Notes: generated by a model from the sequence alone, not told the origin. Numbered from the stretch's first letter, positions 27,241-35,986 are shown. The stretch is 36,704 nucleotides of DNA from Thiotrichaceae bacterium (GCA_026991885.1 JALXAQ010000236.1:1-36704); one strand, 5' to 3'. Made by a program: numbers and translations.

Positions 27241-27314
27241 CTAAACTAATTGTATGTTATTTGTTAGTCTTTTTTCAAAGTTAGGCGCTATATTAACTTC
27301 CAAGACATAATTTT

Positions 27315-27339
27315 GGAGTCCAAGATTTATCTTGGACTC
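27315..27339. repeat. Dispersed repeat, GTCCAAGAT family, symmetric form
   Basis: GGAGTCCAAGATTTATCTTG-GACTC unit 19 bases past the end of proS. With the copy at 27211-27240 it makes a pair in the same gap in which the two forms (GGCC and symmetric) can be compared directly. Confidence 0.8.
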
Positions 27340-27357
27340 GCGCGTACAGTACTCTTT

Positions 27358-29067
27358 TTAGTTTTGCAACTTATCCTCAATAAATTCAATCACGCTATCC
27401 AACTGTACATACGTCGCCTTTTTATCGCACCGCCCTTTATACTCGATCTCTCCCTTATCCAATCCGCGCTCTCCAACCACTAAACGATGCGGAATCCCCA
27501 TCAATTCAGCATCAGCAAACATCACCCCAGGGCGTTCTTTGCGATCATCAAACAAGACTTCTATGCCCGCCGCTTGCAATTTGTTGTACATATCAAAAGC
27601 GGCATCACGCAATCGCTGTGATTTGTGCATACTCATCGGCAACAAGGCAACGGAAAACGGCGCGAGGTTTTGCGGCCAAATGATGCCATGTTCATCATGG
27701 TTTTGTTCAATCGCCGCTGCAACGAGGCGCGATACGCCAATCCCATAACAGCCCATTGTTAAAATAACAGATCGTCCCTGCTCATCCAGCACCGATGCTT
27801 GCATGGCTTTACTGTATTTTTCGCCTAATTGAAAAATATGTCCCACTTCTATGCCACGCGCTATCCCCAATACGCCTTCACCGTCTGGGCTAGGATCGCC
27901 GACTTCAATATTTCGTAAATCAACCGATTGCGGCTCTGCTAAGTCGCGCCCCCAATTGACACCGACAAGGTGTTGTCCGTCCTTATTAGCGCCGCAGACA
28001 AAATCGGCTAAATGGGCGGCACTGTGATCGACTAAAATCGGCACATTCAATGCCACTGGACCAATTGAGCCAATTTCACAGCCAATGGTTTGGCGGATTT
28101 CGGCGGGCTCGGCAAAAACCAGGGGATTGGCGACTTGGGGAAATTTGGCGGCTTTGATAGCATTCAGACTGTGATCGCCCCGTAGCACTAACGCCACTAA
28201 ACCCTCCTTTTCGGCTTTCACCAGCAGCGTTTTGACGCATTGTGAAGATTTGACCTTTAAAAATTGACTGACTTCATCTATGGTGTGCTGATCTGGCGTA
28301 TCCACCACCGTCATCGTTGCCGTAGCCTGTGGACGTTCACCTTTTGGCGGCAAGGCGGGCGCCATTTCCACATTAGCCGCATAATCACTCGTGGTACTAT
28401 AAGCAATCGCATCTTCTCCAGATTCTGCCAATACATGAAATTCATGTGAGCCACTGCCACCGATATTGCCCGTATCAGCCAGCACGGGACGGAATTTTAA
28501 ACCTAAGCGATTGAAAATATTTGAATAAGTCTCAAACATTAAATCATAAGTTTCTTGCAGCGAGGCTTGATCTAAATGAAAGGAGTACGCATCTTTCATC
28601 AAAAATTCACGCGCTCGCATGATGCCAAAGCGGGGACGAATTTCGTCGCGGAATTTTGTTTGGATTTGATAGAAATTGGCTGGTAATTGTTTATAACTGC
28701 GAATTTCGTGACGGATTAAATGGGTGATGATTTCTTCATGGGTCGGTCCAAAACAAAATTCACGCTTATGGCGATCTGTCAAACGCAACAATTCTGGGCC
28801 GTATTTGTCCCAACGTCCTGATTCTTGCCACAATTCTGCTGGTTGTATCGCTGGCATGAGCACCTCTTGTGCCCCCGATTTGTCCATTTCTTCACGGACA
28901 ATATTTTCGACTTTGTGCAAAACGCGCAGCCCTAGCGGTAGCCAAGTATATAATCCAGCCGCGAGTTTTCGTATCATGCCCGCCCGTAGCATGAGTTGAT
29001 GACTAATGATCTCAGCATCAGCGGGGGTTTCCTTGAATGTGGTCAGTAAAAAGCGGGTTGTACGCAT
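27358..29067 (-). CDS. proS: Prolyl-tRNA synthetase
   Basis: A 569-residue class II enzyme of the bacterial type, charging tRNA-Pro with proline. Seen in order: [20 protein letters not shown] (about 26-45), motif 2 region [20 protein letters not shown] (about 137-156), an inserted YbaK-like editing domain (about 230-390, with [20 protein letters not shown]) that hydrolyses mischarged Ala-tRNA, motif 3 [18 protein letters not shown], and the anticodon-binding domain (PFSVALLPM to the end). Length is normal. It stands alone, with dispersed repeats on both sides. Confidence 0.98.
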   Translation of the reverse strand: MRTTRFLLTTFKETPADAEIISHQLMLRAGMIRKLAAGLYTWLPLGLRVLHKVENIVREEMDKSGAQEVLMPAIQPAELWQESGRWDKYGPELLRLTDRHKREFCFGPTHEEIITHLIRHEIRSYKQLPANFYQIQTKFRDEIRPRFGIMRAREFLMKDAYSFHLDQASLQETYDLMFETYSNIFNRLGLKFRPVLADTGNIGGSGSHEFHVLAESGEDAIAYSTTSDYAANVEMAPALPPKGERPQATATMTVVDTPDQHTIDEVSQFLKVKSSQCVKTLLVKAEKEGLVALVLRGDHSLNAIKAAKFPQVANPLVFAEPAEIRQTIGCEIGSIGPVALNVPILVDHSAAHLADFVCGANKDGQHLVGVNWGRDLAEPQSVDLRNIEVGDPSPDGEGVLGIARGIEVGHIFQLGEKYSKAMQASVLDEQGRSVILTMGCYGIGVSRLVAAAIEQNHDEHGIIWPQNLAPFSVALLPMSMHKSQRLRDAAFDMYNKLQAAGIEVLFDDRKERPGVMFADAELMGIPHRLVVGERGLDKGEIEYKGRCDKKATYVQLDSVIEFIEDKLQN

Positions 29068-29111
29068 GATTAAGTCTCTTTTTCTAAAAATGTAATATTA
29101 TATAGTATTTC

Positions 29112-29138
29112 AGTCCAAGATAAATCTGGCCGACTCCA
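29112..29138. repeat. Dispersed repeat, GTCCAAGAT family, GGCC variant
   Basis: AGTCCAAGATAAATCTGGCC-GACTCC unit in inverted orientation relative to 27211-27240, about 45 bases upstream of the proS start. The two GGCC copies flanking proS therefore face each other. Confidence 0.75.
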
Positions 29139-29370
29139 GAGCAAATTTGAGATTTCAAATACTGACTGTGCTATAAAATTTAATTTTTCTGAGACTAGCA
29201 AAACACAAGTCAGGCTTATACAAAAGCCGGCTTGTTTTCCAAGCAAAAAACCTATATTTTTTCCAGCAAAGGAGATTTTATCGTTTTTTCCCTACTCTAC
29301 AGGTGTGCCGGCTCGATTTTTTAGTCTGGTTCAAGGAGAAGAGGGTGTCATTTTATGCGGGAAAATCTAA
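29139..29370. other. Intergenic stretch without a recognised gene
   Basis: I see no convincing reading frame or known RNA. The only structure is an imperfect hairpin (about 29204-29237, ACAAGTCAGGCTT against AAGCCGGCTTGT, then a short T run) that would read as a weak terminator on the plus strand. A TATAAAAT-like box at about 29172-29178 precedes it, so a short untranslated transcript is possible but unproven. Confidence 0.3.
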
Positions 29371-29479
29371 GTACAACGGATTAGGGGAATAAACGGATTG
29401 AGTCCTGCCTTCCTAAAGCTATTTGGAGTTATATTTACCGGCACCGTTACAATCCGTTTATTCCCCTAATCCGTTGTAC
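29371..29479. mobile_element. 109-bp MITE-like element with perfect 30-bp terminal inverted repeats
   Basis: The 30 bases from 29371 (starting GTACAACGGATTAGGGGAAT) are exactly complementary to 29450-29479. The 49-base centre has no coding capacity. Perfect arms suggest a recent insertion. The outermost 13 bases, GTACAACGGATTA, also occur in the centre of the MITE at 10942-11032. It lies just upstream of the HD-domain gene and may carry or disturb that gene's promoter. Confidence 0.8.
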
Positions 29480-29501
29480 TAAATAAGTGTAAACAAGCGT
29501 T

Positions 29502-30044
29502 ATGAAATTTTTAGAAAAAAGTAGCAATGTACGGAGCGTGATTTCAAAAGCACTTATACAAACCATTTTAGAGCAACATGCCTTACCTTGGTATAGTATG
29601 CATGGCATTTCACATTGGGCGCGTGTTTTTGAGAATGGATGTCAATTGGCACAATTGACTGGTGCAAAGATTGAAGTCGTTCAATTGTTTGCGGTATTCC
29701 ATGATTCAAAGCGTGAACATGACGGTAGAGATTTTAAGCATGGACAACATGGTGCTGAGTATGCTGCCACCCTGCGAGGCACTCTGTTCAATCTTTTAGA
29801 TGATGACTTTGATTTACTCTACACTGCTTGCGCTCATCATACAGATAGTCTCACGGAGGGCGACATTACGGTTCAAACTTGCTGGGATGCTGATAGACTT
29901 GATCTTGGACGAGTTGGCATCCGCCCTAATCCGAAATATCTTTGTACAAACGCTGCAAAAGAAGCGGATATTCGCTCTTGGGCGAATCAACGCGCTATAG
30001 AAGACTTTCTACCAAAATTTGTTTATAAAAAATGGGGGGTATAG
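29502..30044 (+). CDS. HD-domain phosphohydrolase-like protein
   Basis: A 180-residue soluble protein with the metal-dependent HD pattern: H38 in GISHWARV, the H67-D68 pair in FAVFHDSKREHDG, and histidines H112-H113 in ACAHHTDSL, followed by WDADRLDLGRVG (about 128-139), where an aspartate closes the site. HD proteins hydrolyse nucleotides or other phosphate esters; the substrate is not evident. The ATG is 22 bases after a MITE, with no strong ribosome site. It is followed by a palindromic repeat and then the large ATPase gene on the same strand, which is too far away for a firm operon claim. Confidence 0.8.
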   Translation: MKFLEKSSNVRSVISKALIQTILEQHALPWYSMHGISHWARVFENGCQLAQLTGAKIEVVQLFAVFHDSKREHDGRDFKHGQHGAEYAATLRGTLFNLLDDDFDLLYTACAHHTDSLTEGDITVQTCWDADRLDLGRVGIRPNPKYLCTNAAKEADIRSWANQRAIEDFLPKFVYKKWGV

Positions 30045-30077
30045 CAAAAAAGCGGCTCAAAAAAAACGTGGTTTTTT

Positions 30078-30127
30078 GGACGCAGAGCGTCCAGGCAGGC
30101 ATTCCCACGCAGAGCGTGGGAACGAGG
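30078..30127. repeat. Composite palindromic repeat, GCATTCCCACGCAGAGCGTGGGAACGAG family
   Basis: Short hairpin TGGACGCAGAGCGTCCA plus long hairpin TTCCCACGCAGAGCGTGGGAA and CGAGG. Compared with the copy at 11387 (TCGACGCAGAGCGTCGA), one stem pair has changed on both sides (C-G to G-C), so pairing is kept. Confidence 0.85.
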
Positions 30128-30198
30128 AAAAAACTGGTGCATGGATTTAAAATCAGACCAGACAAACCAATAGTTTGATAACTGATAACTAAACACTA

Positions 30199-32181
30199 AT
30201 GACATCCCCAAAAATAAATCCTTTTAGCAACAGTCGAGTTGATACGCCTTTTCAAAATCATATTGATTTAGATGAAATCTTTTATGATGAATTTGAAAGA
30301 TTAAAATCCATCATCACAGATATTAAGAATGATGAAGAAAACCATCAAAGTAAAGGAGCGGTTGTTACCGGCGAAGCCGGTACCGGCAAAACCCATCTGA
30401 TGATGAGACTAGCGAAAAATCGCTTAAAACAGAATCGGCTACTTTTTATCAGGCAACCCAATAATCTCAATTCCGTTTTATATCACATTTATAGCCGAGT
30501 CTTAGAATCCTTTGTGGAAAAAGTGCCCAATAGTGCTTATTGTCAACTTGAGCATCTCTTAGCCACCAGTTTTTTTAAAATTATCCGTGAAAGCTTTGTC
30601 GAATTTCACGATGAACAATCCACCGGTATTCTGGATTATTTCAGAAAACTGACTGATAAAGATAAATACCTTGTCAAGATACTATCTGCTGATCCACTTA
30701 ACCTCTATAAAAAATTAGGAGAAGACGGTGCCCGTAATAAACGCGAATATTGGCAACGAATTGAAACCATTCTTGATGACTGGTGGAAAAGAAACCACGG
30801 CGATGTGGGCTATTCAAGCATCCTTTTAAAAGGCATTGTCAAATTTTGTAGTTATTCAGACACTCACAAAAAAAAGTTAGTGGGAAAATGGCTCTCTGGA
30901 AATGAATTAGAAAAGCGTGAATCAGAGAGCATCGGCTTAAAAAATTGGTGTGACGATGACAACAAAGAAGCCTTTTCATTAGAAGCCATGACCGTTTTTG
31001 GAAAACTCTCAATCATGGATGAGCCCTTGATTATCATATTTGATCAATTAGAAGGGCTCGGGCTCGAATACAATCAAAATTTACTCCACAGCTTTGGCGA
31101 TGCCATTAAAGAGCTATTTACTTATGTGCCAAATAGCCTCATTATTCTCAACCTATTTTCTGAGAGATGGGAATATTTCAAAGATTTCTTTGACGGCTCC
31201 GTTGTCGGTAGAGTGTCTCAATGTCAAATTGTTTTAAACCAACCCTCTCCAGACAAACTCACAAGAATATTAGCTGCCAAAGCACAAGCACAGGGGCTCG
31301 ATATAGAACAAATTTTCACGCTTGAAGATTTGGAGGATATTTTAAGTCAGAACTCTATTCGAGAAGTCTTAAATCGGGCTTCACATTACTACCGCTTTAA
31401 AATTCAAGGTATTCCCTTGCCGAGTATTCGTCAGGTTAAAAGTTTTGAAGACGAGGTTAAAGATCAACTCAACTCCATCAAGGAACAAATTAAGTGCTTG
31501 AGTGATGAATTCAAAGAATTTAAAAACGCCCTAATAGCAACACAGCCTGAGCTTCAACAAAGTCAATTGTTCATAACCACACAACCTGTTGAAGCGAAAC
31601 TTTCAGTGAGCAGTCTTATTATTGAGTATATCCAAAGAGAAAAAGAACGCTTAGAAGAGGAATATAATACGCTCATAGTCATCAGTGATAGTGATGACAT
31701 TGGTAAACTGTTAGCCGTGACAGATGGCTTTAATACCCTGTTAAAAAATATGGAAATTGCTCGCTTAAAACTGGGTAACAGAAAGCTACCAGAACATCTG
31801 TTCATAAAAACGCCCACCCAGTCTTTTGTCATCGGATTTTTGCATGGGAGTGACGCTGGTTTTTCTTCTCGAATCAAAAATTTTAATGAATTGCTCAGCA
31901 ATCATCCGAATGTTTACTTTACTTTATTTAGAGATATTAGAGAAAGTATAATTACTGGCAAAGTGGGCAAGGCGGAAATAGATAAACTGAATCAAGTACC
32001 GAATGGTCAGTTTATCTACATGGACAAAGAAGATAGGCTGGCTTTTGAAATCATTTATAAACTGATTGTGGATATTCAAAACAAAGATTTTGAAGTCGAT
32101 TTACGCCAAGCTTTGAAAACATTGGACTCTCTTATGGGGCATTATTGGCTGATTAAGATGTTTAAAAAGAATTTATGGTAG
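30199..32181 (+). CDS. Large P-loop ATPase of unknown function
   Basis: A 660-residue soluble protein. After a short lead (NPFSNSRVDTPFQNHIDLDE) comes Walker A GEAGTGKTH (58-66). Walker B is LIIIFDQLEGLG with D282, where the usual DE is DQ. An AAA/STAND-like lid region follows (to about 400), then a coiled coil (FEDEVKDQLNSIKEQIKCLS and on, about 416-440). The C-terminal 190 residues form a separate mixed alpha/beta domain (LFIKTPTQSFVIGFLHGSDA near 534, VYFTLFRDIRESIITGKVGK near 572) that I do not recognise. ATPases of this size with an unknown tail occur in DNA-handling and phage-defence loci, but no partner gene is seen here, so I give no function. Confidence 0.8.
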   Translation: MTSPKINPFSNSRVDTPFQNHIDLDEIFYDEFERLKSIITDIKNDEENHQSKGAVVTGEAGTGKTHLMMRLAKNRLKQNRLLFIRQPNNLNSVLYHIYSRVLESFVEKVPNSAYCQLEHLLATSFFKIIRESFVEFHDEQSTGILDYFRKLTDKDKYLVKILSADPLNLYKKLGEDGARNKREYWQRIETILDDWWKRNHGDVGYSSILLKGIVKFCSYSDTHKKKLVGKWLSGNELEKRESESIGLKNWCDDDNKEAFSLEAMTVFGKLSIMDEPLIIIFDQLEGLGLEYNQNLLHSFGDAIKELFTYVPNSLIILNLFSERWEYFKDFFDGSVVGRVSQCQIVLNQPSPDKLTRILAAKAQAQGLDIEQIFTLEDLEDILSQNSIREVLNRASHYYRFKIQGIPLPSIRQVKSFEDEVKDQLNSIKEQIKCLSDEFKEFKNALIATQPELQQSQLFITTQPVEAKLSVSSLIIEYIQREKERLEEEYNTLIVISDSDDIGKLLAVTDGFNTLLKNMEIARLKLGNRKLPEHLFIKTPTQSFVIGFLHGSDAGFSSRIKNFNELLSNHPNVYFTLFRDIRESIITGKVGKAEIDKLNQVPNGQFIYMDKEDRLAFEIIYKLIVDIQNKDFEVDLRQALKTLDSLMGHYWLIKMFKKNLW

Positions 32182-32193
32182 GTGTCCAAAGTA

Positions 32194-32643
32194 CTAAACC
32201 AAACTGATAGGTGGTAACTTTAAAAAGGCGAATTTCAAAATAGCGTCCCGATTAGTATAAGACGTTGCCATTTTCGCAGCCTCAACACGGGGCAACCAAC
32301 AATAATGGCTATGTTCCCTTGGATTCAATTTAATCGGTAGGCGCGTCGGCAATGCCATGCTAAACACATGCTCCGTGTTATGCGTGACATCGGGCGCATA
32401 ACGCGCCCGCCAAGGCGGTACAATTTTAAAGCGATTCTGATACTGACAATCATGCAAATCGCCTACCAAGCCGGTTTCTTCCCACACTTCCCGCTTAGCC
32501 GCCTCTAACGGCGTTTCATTATCGCGTAAACTCCCCGTCACAGATTGCCAAAAAGTAGCTACATCACAGCGTTGCATTAACAAAACTTCAGCCGCTGCCG
32601 TGTAAATCACAACTAAAACGGATACTGGTCGTTTATAGGGCAA
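32194..32643 (-). CDS. nudB: Dihydroneopterin triphosphate diphosphatase (Nudix, NudB-like)
   Basis: A Nudix hydrolase of 149 residues. The Nudix box is complete: GSLRDNETPLEAAKREVWEE followed by TGL. NudB removes pyrophosphate from dihydroneopterin triphosphate early in folate synthesis; the surrounding WQSVTGSL and NTEHVFSMALP stretches fit that subfamily. I choose the TTG at 32643 because AGGAGG lies exactly 6 bases upstream and the product then begins PYKRPVSVLVVIY, as NudB does. The longer frame would add 30 residues overlapping the vapC-like gene. It is downstream of the VapBC-like pair on the same strand. Confidence 0.87.
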   Translation of the reverse strand: MPYKRPVSVLVVIYTAAAEVLLMQRCDVATFWQSVTGSLRDNETPLEAAKREVWEETGLVGDLHDCQYQNRFKIVPPWRARYAPDVTHNTEHVFSMALPTRLPIKLNPREHSHYCWLPRVEAAKMATSYTNRDAILKFAFLKLPPISLV

Positions 32644-32665
32644 AGTACGCCTCCTGGTATCAAGC

Positions 32666-33055
32666 TCATGGCGTTGGCTCAGATTCTTGTTGATCAAATG
32701 GATCAAGCACTGACAAATCGTCAATCCACTCAAAATCCTTCACATTATGTGTCACTAGCGTTAATCCATGAACCAAAGCCGTTGCCGCAATAATAGCATC
32801 TCCCAAAGACATTTTTTTATGTTGTCTCAGAACAGAAGCTTTTTTTATCACCTTTTCTGAAACCGGCAACATGGAAACATTTTGAAAAAATACCTCAAAA
32901 TAGTGCTGAGACTGAACATCTAACGAGTGATAACCTAACACCTCAAGATAACTGATAGCCGATACCGAAATCGGATGATGATCGAGAATAAAATCTTTAA
33001 TATGGGCATATTGCGACTTTGCTGAGTAAATAACGATGTTGCTATCAAATAACAT
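32666..33055 (-). CDS. vapC: PIN-domain toxin, VapC-like
   Basis: A 129-residue complete PIN domain: first acidic residue in MLFDSNIVIYSA, glutamate in SAISYLEVLGY, the DAIIAATALVHGLTLVTHN helix-strand with its aspartate, and KDFEWIDDLSV near the end. VapC toxins cut tRNA or rRNA. The antitoxin gene ends 9 bases upstream, as is normal for antitoxin-first order. The stop lies 22 bases before the TTG start of nudB, so the three genes may share a transcript. Confidence 0.88.
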   Translation of the reverse strand: MLFDSNIVIYSAKSQYAHIKDFILDHHPISVSAISYLEVLGYHSLDVQSQHYFEVFFQNVSMLPVSEKVIKKASVLRQHKKMSLGDAIIAATALVHGLTLVTHNVKDFEWIDDLSVLDPFDQQESEPTP

Positions 33056-33064
33056 AACTTATCC

Positions 33065-33331
33065 TCATTCTCTAAAAGGCAACGGACGATCTTGACGTAT
33101 TTCACGTTGCCATGCGACTGGATCAGTTATATCGGCTAGGGCATCCATAGCCGCTAAATTTTCGAGTGCCTCAGCGAGACGTTGTTTTCGTAATGATTCC
33201 TCAACTGGCATTTTTTCACGTAAAGTGACATAAACAGAAATCTGGCGCGAGTGATCATACAGCTGCCTTGGTATTTCATCAACCCATTCCAACTGATTAC
33301 CTTTTAATCTGGCTTCAAAAGTTTGTAACAT
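33065..33331 (-). CDS. Putative antitoxin of the VapC-like protein
   Basis: An 88-residue protein. Residues 1-35 look like a beta-rich start (MLQTFEARLKGNQLEWVDEI, then ISVYVTLRE); the remainder is an acidic helical tail (AEALENLAAMDALADITDPV, then DPVAWQREIRQDR) of the kind that wraps a PIN toxin. ITDPVAWQREIRQDR-type tails are common in antitoxins next to PIN genes. No classical ribbon-helix-helix or AbrB motif is certain. A 38-base piece of its coding sequence is repeated at 33386-33423. Confidence 0.75.
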   Translation of the reverse strand: MLQTFEARLKGNQLEWVDEIPRQLYDHSRQISVYVTLREKMPVEESLRKQRLAEALENLAAMDALADITDPVAWQREIRQDRPLPFRE

Positions 33332-33355
33332 AGTATGTGTACCTCAAAATTAAAA

Positions 33356-33382
33356 GACTCCAAGATAAATCTGGCCGACTCC
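33356..33382. repeat. Dispersed repeat, GTCCAAGAT family, GGCC variant
   Basis: GACTCCAAGATAAATCTGGC-CGACTCC unit upstream of the antitoxin gene. It directly abuts the duplicated antitoxin fragment at 33386-33423. Confidence 0.75.
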
Positions 33383-33385
33383 AAA

Positions 33386-33423
33386 GATCATACATCTGCC
33401 TTGCTATTTCATCAACCTATTCT
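33386..33423 (-). pseudogene. Fragment duplicated from the neighbouring antitoxin gene
   Basis: Thirty-four of 38 bases match 33253-33290 (GATCATACAGCTGCCTTGG and the following bases), which encodes about residues 14-27 of the antitoxin. No reading frame is preserved on either side. It is a relic of a second antitoxin copy or of a local duplication. Confidence 0.65.
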
Positions 33424-33472
33424 TGGTGTGTTATAATGCGATTTTTCTACAGACAACCAAAGAAATTTAGAT

Positions 33473-34501
33473 ATGTCACTAGGCCCCTTAATGATAGATT
33501 TAGAGGGTCAAACCCTCACAAACGAAGAACGTGAATTATTGCAACATCCCTTAATCGGAGGCGTGATCCTATTTACTCGGAATTACGCCTCTCCCACTCA
33601 AATCTCCGCACTCATCACAGAAATTCACACTTTACGCGAACATCATCTATTGATTGCCGTCGATCATGAAGGAGGGCGCGTACAACGTTTTCGTGAACAA
33701 TTTGTCCATCTCCCCCCTTGTGCCAAATTGGGCGAACTTTATGACCGCAACAATCGCCAAGCTTTAACACTCTCTCAACAAATGGGCTGGTTATTGGCTA
33801 CCGAATTGCGAGCCGTTGGCGTAGATTTTAGCTTTGCCCCCGTGCTCGATTTAGGACGGGGCATTAGCTCTATTATTGCAGATCGCGCATTCCATGCCAA
33901 TCCCGAAATCGTTGCAGAATTAGCCCACGCTATGATGATAGGTATGCGTCAAGCCGGCATGATGGCAGTCGGAAAACATTTCCCCGGACATGGTGCCGTG
34001 GCTGCCGATTCACATGTCGCAGTGCCCGTTGATGAGCGACGTTTCGTCGATTTACAATTTGAAGATTTATTACCGTTTGAGCGCATGATACATTATGGCT
34101 TGGCTGCGATTATGCCAGCGCATGTTATTTATCCACAAATTGATAGCCAACCCGCTGGATTTTCGGCGCGTTGGTTACAAGATATTTTGCGTAAACATTA
34201 TGAATTTAAAGGCGTTATATTTAGTGATGATCTGAGCATGGCGGGGGCTGCGGTGATAGGCGATCCATTGGCACGCGCTCAACAAGCCTTGCAAGCCGGC
34301 TGTGATATGGTATTGATTTGCAATGATCGAACGGCAGCGATTCAAGTCATAGATAATTTAGGAGAACATAAGTCACCGACCTCACAAATCCGTTTAATGC
34401 GTTTGCGTGGCAAAGCGGCATTGGATTGGGAAAGTTTACAGACTAATGAAAAATGGGTACAGGCTCAGCAGGCTTGTTGTGCTCTGGTAGGAGATGGATA
34501 A
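33473..34501 (+). CDS. nagZ: Beta-N-acetylhexosaminidase NagZ
   Basis: A 342-residue cytoplasmic GH3 enzyme that trims N-acetylglucosamine from anhydro-muropeptides in cell-wall recycling. The His-Ser-type loop KHFPGHGAVAADSHV starts at K168, with H173 in the catalytic loop. FSDDLSMAGA (250-259) carries the nucleophile aspartate. Early motifs GVILFTRNY and IAVDHEGGRVQRFRE bind the sugar. Length and single-domain form are typical of proteobacterial NagZ. The ATG is the family start (MSLGPLMIDLEG). The next gene follows after 7 bases. Confidence 0.97.
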   Translation: MSLGPLMIDLEGQTLTNEERELLQHPLIGGVILFTRNYASPTQISALITEIHTLREHHLLIAVDHEGGRVQRFREQFVHLPPCAKLGELYDRNNRQALTLSQQMGWLLATELRAVGVDFSFAPVLDLGRGISSIIADRAFHANPEIVAELAHAMMIGMRQAGMMAVGKHFPGHGAVAADSHVAVPVDERRFVDLQFEDLLPFERMIHYGLAAIMPAHVIYPQIDSQPAGFSARWLQDILRKHYEFKGVIFSDDLSMAGAAVIGDPLARAQQALQAGCDMVLICNDRTAAIQVIDNLGEHKSPTSQIRLMRLRGKAALDWESLQTNEKWVQAQQACCALVGDG

Positions 34502-34508
34502 CTGAATT

Positions 34509-35369
34509 ATGTCTCATTGGCAAACGATTGCAAAACACATTACTGAAACGACGGGGCAAGCCTTTCAGCTTCAAAACCACCACACAATTGGGGGCGGCTG
34601 TATCAATAGCACTTTTCGCATTGAGGGCAACGGACAAAACTATTTTGTCAAATTGAACAGTTCACAGTATTTGGACATGTTTGAAGCCGAAGCGGCGGGA
34701 TTAACCGAATTAAGACAAGCAGCCGCCCTCAAAGTGCCAGAACCCTTGTGTTGGGGGAGTGCCTATTTAGTCATGGAATACTTACCATTGGGCGGTGAAA
34801 ATCCAGATTTAGGAGGACAACAATTAGCGACACTGCATCAAGTGACGCAGCCACAATTTGGGTGGACTCGTGACAACTACATTGGCTCAACACCACAAGA
34901 GAATAAACTGGAAAATGATTGGATCACATTTTGGCAAAAGCATCGCTTAGGCTTTCAATTAAAATTAGCCGCAGAAAAAGGCTACCGGCGATTGCAGAGC
35001 CAGGGAACACGTTTAATCGCAGAAGTCGGGCAATTTTTTAGCAATTATCAACCGCAAGCTTCTTTATTGCATGGCGATTTATGGTCAGGGAATTATGCAG
35101 TAACAGTCAACGGACAACCCGTCATTTATGATCCCGCCATCTATTATGGCGACAGAGAAGCCGATATTGCGATGACAGAATTATTTGGAGGATTTCCAAA
35201 GCGTTTTTATGATGCTTATCAAGATACGTGGCGACTCGATTCAGGCTATTCAACTCGCAAAATTCTGTATAATCTGTATCATATCCTGAATCATTTGAAT
35301 TTGTTTGGCGGTGGCTATCTTGCTCAAGCGGAAAGTATGATTGACACATTATTAAGTGAATTGCGGTAG
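34509..35369 (+). CDS. Fructosamine kinase family protein
   Basis: A 286-residue cytoplasmic kinase of the fructosamine-3-kinase/YniA family, which phosphorylates sugars attached to protein amines so that they fall off (deglycation). Seen: the family start HHTIGGGCINSTFRIEG, the lysine in YFVKLNSSQYLDMFEAEAAG, the hinge YLVMEYLPLGG, the catalytic loop LLHGDLWSGNYAV and the metal site IYDPAIYYGDREADIAMTEL. Length is normal. It starts 7 bases after nagZ, probably in one operon. It converges with hsp20. Confidence 0.93.
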   Translation: MSHWQTIAKHITETTGQAFQLQNHHTIGGGCINSTFRIEGNGQNYFVKLNSSQYLDMFEAEAAGLTELRQAAALKVPEPLCWGSAYLVMEYLPLGGENPDLGGQQLATLHQVTQPQFGWTRDNYIGSTPQENKLENDWITFWQKHRLGFQLKLAAEKGYRRLQSQGTRLIAEVGQFFSNYQPQASLLHGDLWSGNYAVTVNGQPVIYDPAIYYGDREADIAMTELFGGFPKRFYDAYQDTWRLDSGYSTRKILYNLYHILNHLNLFGGGYLAQAESMIDTLLSELR

Positions 35370-35383
35370 GATAGCTTTGCCTC

Positions 35384-35436
35384 AGGAGTCCAAGATTTAT
35401 CTTGGGCGTCTCGTCCAAAATAAATTTTGGACTCCT
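35384..35436. repeat. Two dispersed repeat units, GTCCAAGAT family, between convergent genes
   Basis: Unit 1 (35384-35408) is AGGAGTCCAAGATTTATCTT-GGGCG; unit 2 (35412-35436) is GTCCAAAATAAATTTTGGAC-like. Unit 2 has C-to-A and G-to-T changes on opposite sides of its stem, so pairing is kept. The pair fills the gap between the convergent fructosamine kinase and hsp20 genes, the position of a bidirectional terminator. Confidence 0.8.
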
Positions 35437-35442
35437 AAAACA

Positions 35443-35886
35443 TCAAGCTTGCACAGTAATTTTACGAGGTTGTGCCAATTCTCGTTTCGGGATAGTAATT
35501 TGCAACACGCCATTTTTGCCACTGGCTGTCACTTTTTCAGGATCAGCCGTATCGGGCAAACTGAAGCGACGATAAAAACTACCATAAGTCCGCTCAACGC
35601 GCTTGTAATCTTTACCCTCGTCCCTATTTTCAGAATGACGCTCGCCTCTAATGGTCAGTACGCCATTTTCCATGGAAATTTCAATCTCTTTGGGATCAAC
35701 ACCCGGAATATCCGCTTCAATCAAAAATTGTTGTGGTTCTTCTTTGATATCAACCGCAGGTACCCAAGCACAAGTGGCTATAGCAGAATCGTTGTCAGAT
35801 TGGGTGCCAGGATGATTAAAAAGTTGCTCCATTTCGCGGCGTAATTGTTCCATTCTTCTCCAAGGTTCATTAGTGGTCAGGTACAT
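35443..35886 (-). CDS. Hsp20 / alpha-crystallin small heat-shock protein
   Basis: A 147-residue ATP-independent chaperone that holds unfolding proteins. Alpha-crystallin domain about residues 42-135: WVPAVDIKEEPQQFLIEADI, GVDPKEIEISMENGVLTIRG (two strands) and the conserved GSFYRRFSLPDTADPEKVTA, then KNGVLQITIPKRE with the IxI anchor motif (ITI) at the tail. The N-terminal arm (WRRMEQLRREMEQLFNHPG) is typical. AAGGAG precedes the ATG by 7 bases, and a likely heat-shock promoter lies upstream. Confidence 0.96.
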   Translation of the reverse strand: MYLTTNEPWRRMEQLRREMEQLFNHPGTQSDNDSAIATCAWVPAVDIKEEPQQFLIEADIPGVDPKEIEISMENGVLTIRGERHSENRDEGKDYKRVERTYGSFYRRFSLPDTADPEKVTASGKNGVLQITIPKRELAQPRKITVQA

Positions 35887-35938
35887 ATTTTAGCTCCTTA
35901 ATCAATAAGTTATCTTTATCAATCTCTCTTGGACAAGT

Positions 35939-35966
35939 ATATAAGGATAGTTATTTATCTTTCAAG
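35939..35966 (-). promoter_or_regulatory. Possible sigma-32 heat-shock promoter of hsp20
   Basis: On the minus strand CTTGAAA (35960-35966) matches the -35 element of heat-shock promoters. About 11 bases later, ATCCTTATAT is a partial match to the CCCCATNTA -10 element. Placement about 70 bases upstream of a small heat-shock gene supports it. Confidence 0.5.
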
Positions 35967-35986
35967 TAAAATTGTTAATTTTTTTT

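Noticed and set aside
29139-29370. Riboswitch or structured RNA before the HD gene
   Set aside because: Apart from one imperfect hairpin I found no conserved riboswitch core, and the region is separated from the HD gene by a MITE.
32644-32733. N-terminal extension of nudB
   Set aside because: The 30 extra residues overlap the vapC-like gene and do not resemble NudB. A perfect AGGAGG 6 bases before the TTG at 32643 decides the start.
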